Shown here: positions 18,976-27,664 of the stretch, one piece after another
Layout of the letters: each line of letters begins with the position of its first letter
Numbering within the stretch: position 1 is the stretch's first letter
Assembly (NCBI GenBank): GCA_900465685.1
Contig: UEGR01000005.1
Span: 248,001 to 312,000, forward strand
Direction of reading: 5' to 3'
Length of the DNA: 64,000 bases
Source: Hyphomicrobiales bacterium
GTDB lineage: Bacteria; Pseudomonadota; Alphaproteobacteria; Rhizobiales; Rhizobiaceae
The notes under the pieces: model-generated
The model's input: the letters and a program-made list of their open reading frames with translations, nothing else
The model's database searches: none
Told to the model about the DNA's origin: nothing
Position numbers and translations under genes: made by a program

Positions 18976-19007
18976 AAAAAGACCGCGCCGAGGCGCGGTC
19001 TTTTTGT
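18976..19007. terminator. Rho-independent terminator after thrS
   Basis: GACCGCGCC (18981-18989) and GGCGCGGTC (18992-19000) with a two-base gap, flanked by A5 and T5, so it can work in both directions. It also ends the small convergent gene at 19008. Confidence 0.88.
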
Positions 19008-19193
19008 TTATGGGGAATAAGGGCACGAATCCGGTTCAATCTCGCATAAAGTCGGCGGCGGAAACGGACCTCTTTCAGAAGCAGAAGATGCAGAGAAATT
19101 GTTATATGCGCTGTTTGCGTTCATTCCCATCGCTCCTGCATAGGCTTGCGAAGCAACAAAAATGCTAAATGCCAAAATCATAATTCTTTTCAT
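19008..19193 (-). CDS. Small exported protein of unknown function
   Basis: 61 aa from the ATG at 19193, preceded by AAGG at a suitable distance. MKRIMILAFSIFVASQAYA is a convincing signal peptide, leaving a mature chain of about 40 residues rich in Ser, Asn, Ala and Pro with two Cys near the end (PTLCEIEPDSCPYSP), which could form a disulphide. I do not recognise the family. The upstream region to 19300 is A/T-rich and presumably holds its promoter. It ends at the shared thrS terminator. A longer in-frame reading from 19343 would overlap the upstream gene and is less likely. Confidence 0.6.
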   Translation of the reverse strand: MKRIMILAFSIFVASQAYAGAMGMNANSAYNNFSASSASERGPFPPPTLCEIEPDSCPYSP

Positions 19194-19299
19194 GTAAATA
19201 CCTTGTGAGAAGGCTATGGATGGAAAAAGAATAATCAAAAAGTGAAAATGAAAAATACCAATAAATTTCCAACAACAATAGCATAATCGAAAATTGTTA

Positions 19300-20316
19300 T
19301 TAATCCAAAGAATCGTCAGACGCCTCGAATTCCTTGTTGGCAATGACTTCTACTTCTTCATTCTTGCCAGACGAAACCTTGAAATCCCGCTGATAGATGC
19401 GGTCCTTGTTCTTCGCCACAGCGACATAATCGCCTTCGATCAGAACCAGCGATGAATAGGCGCCCACGCTTTCACGCACCACATCGCCCGAAGCGTTGAG
19501 AACCGACCATGACGTATCGGCCTGCGCTTCGCCGCCGTGCTCGCGCACCAGCTTCAGTGTCATTTCCGCAGCGCGATGCTCGACCGTCGCTTCGGTAAGC
19601 TTGCCTGCTTCGACGCGAATATCAGCGCGAATGATGGCATTGGCGGAGCCATAATTGGAGACAACGTGATAAGTGCCGCTGTTGAGCCGGATAATGGCGT
19701 TTGGCTTCACATCCGGGACAATCAGCGAGCGTTCGCTGTTATCCTCGTCCGCATAGATCGAGAACCGCAGCAGATCGTCGTTGATCTTGCTCTTGTCGGG
19801 CAGAACCGCGCTCAGCTTCATGCCGCCCGCATCGAGCATCATCAGCTCGTGCCGGGCATTACTGCCAAGCGTTATGCGCTTGGTGGCACCAGCGCGCCCA
19901 TAAGCCACGTGCACGAGGTAGCTTCCCTCCGGCAGATTGAATGCGGCGCTGCCGCCCTGTGCGCTGGCGATCAGCGGCAATTGCCCGTCCGGCCCGACAT
20001 TGGGCGAGAAAACGCGCCATACCAACCCTGTCGGTATGTCAGCGCCGTCATCCATGAGACGGGCCTTCAGGTCCAGCTCGGTGGTTTTGATCAACGGATT
20101 GTTTTCCGGGCTTGTCGGCGACGCATAGGGGCTGAGCGTGGGCAGATTGAGCGGGGGTTCGGGGAGATTCAATCCGCCGCTTGCCTCGGCAGCAGGGTCA
20201 AGGCCCTGCGCCCATGCAGGCGCACCCGACATCACGGTCAGCAGCGCTACAGCTAGCCATTCGCCGCGAAAATATCGTGATGTTTGAACGCAAGGCAGAA
20301 GTTTGAAAACCGACAT
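19300..20316 (-). CDS. Conserved exported protein with repeated beta domains
   Basis: 338 aa. An N-terminal signal peptide (WLAVALLTVMSGAPAWAQ) is followed by a Pro-rich linker (LNLPEPPLNLPTLSPYASP). The body then seems to contain three related beta-sandwich units, each with a segment resembling a serine/glycine-to-Tyr turn and a hydrophobic strand: LPEGSYLVHVAYGRAGATKR, LNSGTYHVVSNYGSANA and IEGDYVAVAKNKDRIYQR. Such units resemble PEGA or CarboxypepD-reg type folds. The C-terminus is acidic. It is probably a periplasmic envelope protein; I cannot assign a function. It reads alone on the minus strand. Confidence 0.75.
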   Translation of the reverse strand: MSVFKLLPCVQTSRYFRGEWLAVALLTVMSGAPAWAQGLDPAAEASGGLNLPEPPLNLPTLSPYASPTSPENNPLIKTTELDLKARLMDDGADIPTGLVWRVFSPNVGPDGQLPLIASAQGGSAAFNLPEGSYLVHVAYGRAGATKRITLGSNARHELMMLDAGGMKLSAVLPDKSKINDDLLRFSIYADEDNSERSLIVPDVKPNAIIRLNSGTYHVVSNYGSANAIIRADIRVEAGKLTEATVEHRAAEMTLKLVREHGGEAQADTSWSVLNASGDVVRESVGAYSSLVLIEGDYVAVAKNKDRIYQRDFKVSSGKNEEVEVIANKEFEASDDSLD

Positions 20317-20511
20317 AGCTTTTTTGAGCCCATGCGGGTGTCGAATTCAAGGCCAAATCGATAATGACACCGGCATTTTTTAGCCATCACCGTGTTGCGG
20401 TTTCTCCGAGTTTTGACTTTACACCACCGTTGCAACGGGCGAGAAGAGGCGGCCCTTCGAAAAGAAGAGTTGCAATAAAGGTTTTAGCAAGTTCCAGTCG
20501 TGAGGTTTTCC

Positions 20512-21096
20512 GTGGCGCATCCGGTGTTCGATTTTCTAGCTCAGCGTAGTTCCACGCCGATTTCAGCAATTGGCGCTCCAGCACCAGAAGGCGAAGAACT
20601 GGCTGAACTGCTTAAAGTGGCAGCCCGCGTTCCAGATCACGGTCGCCTGACGCCCTGGCGTTTCATCCTCTACCGTGGCGATGCCCGCAAACGGGTAGGG
20701 GAGTTTCTGGTCAAGCGCGCTGAAGAACGCGAAGGCCCGCTGCCCGAAGGTCGCAAGGAACAGGAATTGACCCGCTTTTCGCGTGCGCCGCTCGTCATCG
20801 GCATTGTGTCGTCACCCGTCGGACATGAGCGCATCCCGGAGTGGGAGCAGTTCCTGTCGGCAGGTGCTGTCGCGATGAATCTCTGCATTGCCGCCAATGC
20901 GCTTGGCTATGCGACCAACTGGATCACCAACTGGTATTCGGACGATGCACCGTCGCGCGCATATCTTGGTCTTGCGCCGAATGAACGCGTGGCCGGTTTC
21001 GTTCATATCGGCACCGCAGAAAACAAGATGCCGGAGCGTCCCCGTGCAGATATGGACAAGATCGTTTCCGACTATTCCGGCCCATGGGCGGAATAA
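20512..21096 (+). CDS. Nitroreductase family protein (YdjA-like)
   Basis: 194 aa from the GTG at 20512, which has TGAGG six bases upstream; the GTG at 20500 is the alternative and adds four residues. This is an FMN-dependent NAD(P)H oxidoreductase of the small YdjA type: FLAQRSSTPISAIGAPAPEG near the N-terminus, ARVPDHGRLTPWRFILYRG (FMN phosphate site), a GAVAMNLCIAANALGYATNW helix and LGLAPNERVAGFVHIG at the end. Substrate not known. The flavin-reductase-like gene 41 bases downstream is read in the same direction, so the two flavoproteins may be co-expressed. Confidence 0.9.
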   Translation: MAHPVFDFLAQRSSTPISAIGAPAPEGEELAELLKVAARVPDHGRLTPWRFILYRGDARKRVGEFLVKRAEEREGPLPEGRKEQELTRFSRAPLVIGIVSSPVGHERIPEWEQFLSAGAVAMNLCIAANALGYATNWITNWYSDDAPSRAYLGLAPNERVAGFVHIGTAENKMPERPRADMDKIVSDYSGPWAE

Positions 21097-21137
21097 GATA
21101 GAGCTTTAAAACTATTTCCCAAGGCGAGGAAATCTCG

Positions 21138-21746
21138 ATGTTTTATGAGCCAAAAGAGGGGCATCCATTGCCCCACAATCCCTTCAAGGCAATTGTCGCA
21201 CCGCGCCCGATCGGCTGGATCGGCACATGTTCGAAGAATGGAGCGGTCAATCTCGCTCCATATTCATTCTTCAATGCGATCTGCGATACGCCGCCTATGG
21301 TGATGTTTTCATCCAGCGGCATCAAGGACAGCGTGACTTTCATCGAGGAAACCGGTGAGTTCACGACCAATCTGGTGAGTGAGCACCTCAAGACGCATAT
21401 GAATGCGTCTTCCGTGGACGCACCGCGTGGCGCCAGCGAGTTCGATTATGCCGGATTGACCCGCGCATCATCGAAAATTATCGCCGCTCCGCGTGTGAAA
21501 GAGGCCTATGCCTCACTGGAATGTGTCGCTGTCGACATCAGGCGATTGCAGGACAAGGAAGGCAAGCCGACCGACAATTACATGGTCATCGGTGAAGTCG
21601 TCGGCGTCCATATCGACGAGAGTATTCTGACGGACGGTCTGGTTGATATAACCAAGGTGAAACCCGTGACGCGTCTCGGTTATATGGATTACGCCACCAC
21701 GGAGAGCGTCTATCAGATGTTCCGGCCGAAATGGTCCGATAAGTAA
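21138..21746 (+). CDS. Flavin reductase-like domain protein
   Basis: 202 aa single-domain protein of the flavin reductase/FMN-binding split-barrel family (DIM6/NTAB type). Visible segments are PFKAIVAPRPIGWIGTCS, VNLAPYSFFNAICDTPPMVMFSSSG, GEFTTNLVSEHL and the YMVIGEVVGVHID strand. Members bind FMN, and some reduce flavin for partner monooxygenases. The start follows GGCGAGGAAATCTCG, a good ribosome site. It lies 41 bases after a nitroreductase gene and before a terminator that overlaps the convergent mazG end. Function beyond flavin binding is not assigned. Confidence 0.88.
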   Translation: MFYEPKEGHPLPHNPFKAIVAPRPIGWIGTCSKNGAVNLAPYSFFNAICDTPPMVMFSSSGIKDSVTFIEETGEFTTNLVSEHLKTHMNASSVDAPRGASEFDYAGLTRASSKIIAAPRVKEAYASLECVAVDIRRLQDKEGKPTDNYMVIGEVVGVHIDESILTDGLVDITKVKPVTRLGYMDYATTESVYQMFRPKWSDK

Positions 21747-21747
21747 G

Positions 21748-21770
21748 GGGCTGATTACAGCCCCTTTTTC
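21748..21770. terminator. Terminator shared by the flavin reductase-like gene and mazG
   Basis: GGGGCTG and CAGCCCC form a stem with a four-base loop followed by TTTTTC. The right half lies inside the last codons of mazG. Confidence 0.75.
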
Positions 21771-22579
21771 TTGGCTTCGGTCCAGATTTCTTCCATTTCC
21801 TCGAGGCTTGCTGAATCGAGGTTGTTTCCGGCCTCATCCAGCGTCTTCTCGATGAAATGGAAGCGCCGCTTGAATTTATCATTCGCCGCGATCAATGCCG
21901 TTTCCGCATCAATATCGAGGTGGCGGCCAAGATTGACCATGGCGAAGAGCAGATCGCCATATTCTTCCGCGATATGAGCCTTGTCCTGTGCCGCCATTGC
22001 TTCCTTCAACTCGGCAGTCTCTTCGGAAATCTTGTCGAGAATAGGCGCGGCTTCAGACCAGTCAAAGCCGACCTTTGCCGCTTTCTGCTGCAATTTCAGC
22101 GCACGAACGAGGGCAGGGAAGTTGGTTGGAATATCGTCGAGAAACCCGTTATTCTCATGCGTGTCGAGCCCGAGACTTGCGCGGCGTTCGGCGCGCTCCG
22201 CCTTCTCTTCCGCCTTGATCCGGTTCCACAAGCCTTTGGCCATGCCAGCGCTACGGGCTTCTTCATCTCCAAAGACATGCGGGTGACGGCGGATCATCTT
22301 ATGGGTGATCGCCTCTACCACATTGCCGAAATCGAAACTGCCTTGCTCTTCGGCCATGCGCGCATGGAATACCACCTGTAGCAGAAGATCGCCCAGCTCC
22401 TCGCGCAGATCGTCCATGTCGTCGCGCTCAATGGCGTCGAGAACCTCATAGGCCTCTTCCAGCGTATAAGGCATGATCGAGCGAAAGCTCTGCTCGACAT
22501 CCCACGGGCAGCCGGTTTTCGGATCGCGAAGAGCAGCCATAATCTCAAGCAGGCGGTCTATATTGCGGGAAGGGGTCAT
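21755..22579 (-). CDS. mazG: Nucleoside triphosphate pyrophosphohydrolase MazG
   Basis: 274 aa from the ATG at 22579, with GGAG just upstream; an in-frame extension to 22687 is unlikely. It hydrolyses (d)NTPs to monophosphates, clearing aberrant nucleotides. Two MazG helical domains are visible. The first has CPWDVEQSFRSIMPYTLEEAYEVLDAIE, EELGDLLLQVVFHARMA and ITHKMIRRHPHVFGDE. The second has KVGFDWSEAAPILDKISEETAELKEA and EEYGDLLFAMVNLGRHL, with the EExxE and ExxD metal ligands intact in both. It reads away from galE, with which it shares a 145-base divergent region. Confidence 0.94.
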   Translation of the reverse strand: MTPSRNIDRLLEIMAALRDPKTGCPWDVEQSFRSIMPYTLEEAYEVLDAIERDDMDDLREELGDLLLQVVFHARMAEEQGSFDFGNVVEAITHKMIRRHPHVFGDEEARSAGMAKGLWNRIKAEEKAERAERRASLGLDTHENNGFLDDIPTNFPALVRALKLQQKAAKVGFDWSEAAPILDKISEETAELKEAMAAQDKAHIAEEYGDLLFAMVNLGRHLDIDAETALIAANDKFKRRFHFIEKTLDEAGNNLDSASLEEMEEIWTEAKKKGL

Positions 22580-22724
22580 CTGCGCTCCATCAAACTTCGC
22601 TAACTCCGTTTCCAGTTGTTCCCAAAGAATCATCTGGAACGGGTTGAAGTCCGTTGCCGATTTTGCATAGTCAGCTCGGGATCGCACATCGGGGCGGCAT
22701 GTTCAACAAGTGGATACTTGATCG

Positions 22725-23732
22725 ATGACAATTCTTGTGACTGGCGGCGCCGGCTATATCGGCTCTCATACCTGCGTTCAGCTGATCGAGGCAGGCCATG
22801 AAGTGGTCGTGGTCGATAATTTCGACAATAGTAACCCGGAAGCCCTTCACCGGATCGAGAGAATTACCGGTCGCGCACCCATTCGTGAGCCAGGAGACAT
22901 TCGTGATCGCGCGCTTCTGGAACAGATCATCACGCGTCATAAATGCACAGCAGTGATCCACTTTGCGGGCCTGAAGGCCGTGGGGGAATCGAGCGAAAAG
23001 CCGCTGCATTATTATGACTGCAACGTGCTGGGTACGTTGCGGCTGTTGCAGGCGATGGAAGCAACCGGCGTCAAAACGCTGGTATTCTCTTCATCCGCGA
23101 CCGTTTACGGCGATCCGCAGAAGCTGCCGATCACCGAAGACCAGCAGCTCTCCGCGACAAATCCCTATGGTCGTACCAAGCTCATCATCGAAGAAATGCT
23201 GCGGGATCTCTACAACAGCGACAATAGCTGGAAGATCGCCATTCTGCGCTACTTCAACCCCGTCGGCGCACACGAAAGCGGCCTGATTGGCGAAGATCCG
23301 AAAGGCATTCCGAACAATCTGATGCCGATCATCGCGCAGGTTGCAACAGGACGCCGTGAAAAGCTGAACATCTGGGGCAATGATTATGCAACGCCAGACG
23401 GCACGGGCGTTCGCGATTACATCCATGTGGTCGATCTGGCCGCCGGTCACCTTAAGGCGCTGAAAAAGCTGGATGAACCAAAATGCTTTGCCGTTAATCT
23501 CGGTACGGGGCAGGGCTATAGCGTTCTCGATGTCGTCAAGGCGTTCGAGCACGTCTCCAACCGCCAGATCAATTATGAAATCGCGCCACGCCGTCCGGGC
23601 GACGTTGCTGAGTGTTATGCCGATCCGACCTTTGCCAACGACTTCCTTGGCTGGTCAGCCGAAAAGAACCTGCGCGAGATGTGCCAGGATATGTGGAACT
23701 GGCAGTCAAAAAACCCCAACGGCTACGAATAA
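22725..23732 (+). CDS. galE: UDP-glucose 4-epimerase
   Basis: 335 aa extended short-chain dehydrogenase. It interconverts UDP-glucose and UDP-galactose with bound NAD. Features are the N-terminal VTGGAGYIGSHTCVQL NAD site, VIHFAGLKAVGES, SSSATVYG, the catalytic YGRTK and RYFNPVGAHESG typical of GalE rather than dTDP-sugar dehydratases. In Brucella, epimerase supplies sugars for lipopolysaccharide and exopolysaccharide, but no other glycan genes lie here. The gene stands alone; repeated AACAGGCC hairpins follow it. Confidence 0.95.
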   Translation: MTILVTGGAGYIGSHTCVQLIEAGHEVVVVDNFDNSNPEALHRIERITGRAPIREPGDIRDRALLEQIITRHKCTAVIHFAGLKAVGESSEKPLHYYDCNVLGTLRLLQAMEATGVKTLVFSSSATVYGDPQKLPITEDQQLSATNPYGRTKLIIEEMLRDLYNSDNSWKIAILRYFNPVGAHESGLIGEDPKGIPNNLMPIIAQVATGRREKLNIWGNDYATPDGTGVRDYIHVVDLAAGHLKALKKLDEPKCFAVNLGTGQGYSVLDVVKAFEHVSNRQINYEIAPRRPGDVAECYADPTFANDFLGWSAEKNLREMCQDMWNWQSKNPNGYE

Positions 23733-23778
23733 AGCGGGCGCCGCCAGTTAATCGCAAGAAAATCCCGGAAAAGTGAAG

Positions 23779-23864
23779 CAAACAGGCCTGTTTTCCAACC
23801 ATCAAGGATTGAAAACAGGCCCGATGCGTTTAATAAACAGGCCCCGCAAAACAGGGCTCATGTC
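23779..23864. repeat. Cluster of AACAGG repeats forming a hairpin after galE
   Basis: GCCTGTTTTC and GAAAACAGGC form a perfect 10-bp stem (about 23787-23822). Two further AACAGG(C/G)CC copies follow within 40 bases. The first pair could terminate galE transcription although there is no T-run. Confidence 0.5.
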
Positions 23865-23945
23865 CCTGAATATCTCCCATGTTTCATGGATGCGACGCGG
23901 CGCCAGATCCTCCCCAAGGCGCGCCGAACAAGATTGGACGAAACA

Positions 23946-24902
23946 ATGCGCTTCCTGCCGGATAAATTCACCTCAATGCTGATCGCCACAATTCTGCTGG
24001 CATCGGTGCTCCCGGTTCAGGGCGAATTTGCCGAATGGTTCGGCATGGCGACGAAGGTTGCTGTCGGCCTTTTGTTCTTTTTGCACGGCGCGCGTCTTTC
24101 GCGTGAAGCCGTTATTTCGGGCATCACCCACTGGAGGCTGCATCTCGCAGTTTTCCTGTCCACATTCGTGCTGTTCCCGATCCTGGGGCTCGCAGCTGGC
24201 TGGGTCATTCCCGGTCTGGCGCAATCAGCCTTCTATACGGGCATTCTCTATCTCTGTGTGCTGCCTTCGACGGTTCAGTCGTCCATTGCCTTCACGTCCA
24301 TGGCGGGCGGCAATGTTTCGGCTGCAATTGTCTCGGCTTCCGCATCGAATATTTTCGGCATGTTCCTCACACCGCTTCTGGTGGGCCTGCTTTTTGCGGT
24401 GCAGAGTGGAGGAGGCGGCATCTCGCTTGATGCATTTGAAGCCATTCTGCTGCAATTGCTGCTGCCCTTTGTTCTGGGTCAGATTCTGCAACCCTGGATC
24501 GGCAGCTTTATGCGGCGAAACAGCAAGCCGCTCAGCTTTGTGGATCGCGGTTCGATCCTTATGGTTGTCTATCTGGCCTTCAGCGAAGCCATCGTGGAAG
24601 GTCTTTGGAAATCAGTCTCTTGGGACGATCTGGTGATGATGGTCGGCGTCAATATAGTATTGCTGATTGTCGTCCTGCTGATCACCTGGTACGGGAGCAA
24701 GCGACTGGGCTTTAATCGCGCCGATTGCATAACCATCATGTTTTGTGGCTCCAAGAAAAGCCTTGCCAGTGGCGCGCCTATGGCCAGCGCCATTTTCGCA
24801 AGCGCCAATGTCGGCAGTATTGTGCTACCATTGATGCTGTTTCATCAGATTCAGCTTATGGCTTGCGCAGTGATTGCGCGCAAACTGGCCGATCATAAAT
24901 AA
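23946..24902 (+). CDS. Bile acid:sodium symporter family transporter (SLC10A7/YfeH-like)
   Basis: 318 aa from the ATG at 23946; an earlier in-frame ATG at 23886 would add 20 charged residues and is less likely. About ten hydrophobic segments are visible. Family marks are VGLLFFLHGARLSREAV in TM2, the LCVLPSTVQSSIAFTSMAGGN crossover motif, SASASNIFGMFLTPLLVGLL, and FCGSKKSLASGAPMA near the C-terminal crossover. This is the YfeH/SLC10A7 branch, whose substrate is not settled, rather than a true bile-acid transporter. It precedes the methyltransferase gene by 38 bases in the same direction. Confidence 0.88.
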   Translation: MRFLPDKFTSMLIATILLASVLPVQGEFAEWFGMATKVAVGLLFFLHGARLSREAVISGITHWRLHLAVFLSTFVLFPILGLAAGWVIPGLAQSAFYTGILYLCVLPSTVQSSIAFTSMAGGNVSAAIVSASASNIFGMFLTPLLVGLLFAVQSGGGGISLDAFEAILLQLLLPFVLGQILQPWIGSFMRRNSKPLSFVDRGSILMVVYLAFSEAIVEGLWKSVSWDDLVMMVGVNIVLLIVVLLITWYGSKRLGFNRADCITIMFCGSKKSLASGAPMASAIFASANVGSIVLPLMLFHQIQLMACAVIARKLADHK

Positions 24903-24940
24903 GCTGCCGCACTATACAGACTTTGAAAAGGCATACGGTA

Positions 24941-25771
24941 ATGGCGCAAACCGAGAACAAATCTTTCGATGAAGACGCTCTGGCGGAAGCCTATGATCGT
25001 GCGCTCGCGCTTGAAAAAGCTGGCGATTTTGACGGCGCTGCAAAAGCCTATGAAGAAGTTCTGGCCATCGATCCTGACGATCACGGCGGCGCAGCCGTGC
25101 GGCTTGCCAGCATGGGACGCGGCGCTGTTCCACTGAAAGCGCCCGACGCTTATGTGGCGACACTGTTCGACCAGCATGCCGAAATGTTCGACACGATTCT
25201 CGTAGACCAGCTTGGCTATGACGTGCCGCTACAGCTGCGCGAAATATTGCTGGAGATCGATGAGGAATTTCATCGTGATCGTATGCTCGATCTGGGTTGT
25301 GGCACCGGTCTGTCTGCTGATGCGCTCGACGATATGGCAACGCACAAGACGGGCGTAGACATTTCTGAAAACATGATCGAAGTCGCGTTTGAAAAAGGCG
25401 ACTATGACGCGCTGTTCGTTGGTGAAGCGGTACGCTTTCTTGAAACGACGGCTGAGGACAATTGGGATCTGATCGTGGCGACCGACGTGCTGCCTTACAT
25501 GGGCGAGCTGGATCGCTTCTTTGCAGGTGTGGCCACGCAACTCGAGCCGGACGGCTATTTCGGCTTTTCGAGCGAAACACAGGACGAAGCGCGCTTTGCG
25601 GGTCGGGCTTTCATGGTCGGCGATTATCAGCGTTTCGCGCATGCCAAGTCATATGTGACGGCAATGCTGGATGCACACGGCATGGACTGCATTCGGTGTG
25701 AGAACATAACTGTGCGCAGCGAACAAGGATCGCCGGTTCCTGGACATCTTTACGTCGCACGGCGCCGCTGA
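24941..25771 (+). CDS. TPR-containing class I SAM-dependent methyltransferase
   Basis: 276 aa from the ATG at 24941 (AAGG upstream). Residues 1-45 look like one tetratricopeptide repeat (LAEAYDRALALEKAGDFDGAA, YEEVLAIDPDD). A connecting region YVATLFDQHAEMFD is followed by a Rossmann methyltransferase: motif I MLDLGCGTGLSADAL, motif II GVDISENMIEVA and motif IV WDLIVATDVLPYMGELD. The substrate is unknown; this TPR-methyltransferase layout is common in alphaproteobacteria and is often annotated only as predicted methyltransferase. It lies 38 bases downstream of the transporter gene and is perhaps in the same transcript. Confidence 0.85.
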   Translation: MAQTENKSFDEDALAEAYDRALALEKAGDFDGAAKAYEEVLAIDPDDHGGAAVRLASMGRGAVPLKAPDAYVATLFDQHAEMFDTILVDQLGYDVPLQLREILLEIDEEFHRDRMLDLGCGTGLSADALDDMATHKTGVDISENMIEVAFEKGDYDALFVGEAVRFLETTAEDNWDLIVATDVLPYMGELDRFFAGVATQLEPDGYFGFSSETQDEARFAGRAFMVGDYQRFAHAKSYVTAMLDAHGMDCIRCENITVRSEQGSPVPGHLYVARRR

Positions 25772-26131
25772 CATTTCCATCATCGACGAGCTTAATTGCG
25801 TTTATCAATCCGGTTCAGCCGGAGCTGATGGGGTCTGATTTGCCGATGGCGAGCGGAAGCGTCTCGATAGGATATGCTAAGCGGAATAGATATCTTATAG
25901 TTCCATAATCTATCTTATGTGATCAACGTATGAAGCTGGGTGGGTTCTAGCTTGAAGTCGGTCTTGCGTTGGTTTCAGCGAACGAAAAGCAGCAAATGAA
26001 GCGATAGAAGACGCCTGCTCCTCATCGACTTCCCGAACGATGTAAGATCGCTCGTAGCCTAGCGGCAAGCTGCTCTCTCGTTTGTTTCCACCTACGCCAC
26101 ACAACGGCTCCGTTATAGCGCACGTCTGCTC
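25772..26131. other. Intergenic region, no gene seen
   Basis: 360 bases between the methyltransferase and the convergent disrupted receptor gene. No ORF has recognisable features and no strong terminator with a T-run was found. A/T-rich segments near 25880-25915 contain loosely repeated ATAGAT/ATCTAT words. Confidence 0.45.
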
Positions 26132-27237
26132 TCAGCTCGGAGGACCGAAATATTTGGTTCTCAGCTTCGCGATTTCCTCGCTCTCGTGCAGACTTATGAT
26201 CGCCACGCTGGCTGGCTGGACAAGCTCGCTGTGACGTGGAAACGCAAAACCGTATTTGTCCGGGCTGAATGCTCCGCCGACAAGGTCGAGCGGCTCATCG
26301 GTATGCTGATGTGTGTAATATTCCAGCACAGGACCATCAGCAACGATCGCCGCGATCTCATCATTGACGAGAGCGGAAACAGCTTCCGGCAAATGATCAA
26401 ACGATACAGTGGCTATGGATCGGGATTTCAGAAACTGTTCAGCAACGCTGCCGGTTCGAACGCCGACGGATTTTCTTTGAAGATCGCTCAAACTCGATAT
26501 CGTGTTGTCGATATGCGCCACGGTCATCACGCTGGTGATTGATGACGTGACATAAGCGATGATGGCGATGCCGAAAACCATCCAGAACGTTTGCCACACA
26601 CGTCCTATCCAGCCGAACAGGTTTTTACGTGAGCTTTTGCCGGACGTAGCAATTGAAACCACGTGATAAAAGCTCTCCGCCAGCGTTTTGGAAAATTTTC
26701 ATCAAAGCGTCTGTCGAACAGCGTCAGAAACAGCGTTGCCACGAGAAGAATGCCCAGAATCCAGACATAGGTGGTCAAGTGACCAGCCCTGTTGAGGCGT
26801 TCGATAAGGTCGTCCCATCCCGTCCCGGCCTGAGTATGCACCATGATGCGCAAACCAGCATCGAACCACGGATAGGTAAAATCTGCGATTTCAGCACGGT
26901 TTTCGGTGATGGTAAGATTGGTGACGGCTGCATCAATCTTGCCATCGGAAACGGCTTTCATGAGGTCGCTATAGTTCGGATATTCCACATAATGCGACGT
27001 TATATTCAGGCGCGCGGCGATGTTCTGCCAGATATCGATTGCCATGCCGGAATAGCCATTGCCGTCATTATTGACGAAGGGCTCGCTGACATAAATGCCA
27101 ACTTGTACCGGTTTTGATGTCTCGGTTGGCCCTTGAGTATTAGCTGCGCCGGAAAACACCGCCAAGAACACAGTGAAAAGAAGGACGGATATAATCCTAT
27201 ATTTTATATTAACCAATGAAAATAAAAACATCATCAA
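26132..27237 (-). pseudogene. Frameshifted receptor-channel protein (glutamate-receptor-like, GluR0-type layout)
   Basis: Two overlapping frames together encode one protein. The first (start 27237) has a signal peptide, the first half of a periplasmic solute-binding domain (GIYVSEPFVNND, YSGMAIDIWQNIAARLNI, DAAVTNLTITENRAEIADFTYPW) and TM1 (TYVWILGILLVATLFLTLF). The second (to 26132) continues with VVSIATSGKSSRKNLFGWIGR, TM2 (TFWMVFGIAIIAYVTSSITS) and the second half of the binding domain. The frame changes near 26673-26678, where one base seems missing after WR; restoring it gives a continuous SFYHVVSIATSG. The pore-like segment TSGKSS is not a potassium filter. This is either a real inactivation or a sequencing error. 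Confidence 0.75.
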
Positions 27238-27664
27238 AACCGAATATCAAAATAACCAGATATATATAAATTATGATTGCAAATTTTCTTTCAAATATCA
27301 ACTATACTGTATAAATATAAGAATTACCTGCAATATACTCTGGCGATGGGCCATGACCTTCGCATTCTAGCGACACGAATGCACCCTGCCCGTCGGGCTG
27401 TTCCAGCGGTCAATCTGATCAGCGATTGACAAATTCTACGCTTGATTAAAATCATTCCCTCGCTGCCCGCATCGTGAGAATGACTGAAACGTGTTTGGAA
27501 CCTGAAACGGTCTAAGACCAAAGCAGCATGTAATCGTCCTGTACATGTTGTATGACCCGACACGGGTTCCAGCACTCGCGTTTTCGGCCAACTCTTGGTC
27601 ACGATGCACATCGAACGGGCATTCCCGGCCCGCTGGCTGGATGGGATAGAAGGTAGAGTTATAG
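27238..27664. other. Divergent intergenic region, partly very A/T-rich
   Basis: 427 bases. The part next to the disrupted receptor (27238-27340) is strikingly A/T-rich, unlike the surrounding DNA, and contains TATATATAAATTAT-like and ACTGTATAAATATA words that could be promoters. The remainder up to the CoA-transferase has ordinary composition; GCATTC/GAATGC inverted repeats at about 27361-27382 are the only structure seen. GAAGG precedes the CoA-transferase start. Confidence 0.5.

Noticed and set aside
25910..26104. 64-codon minus-strand frame after the methyltransferase
   Set aside because: No conserved features and no ribosome site.
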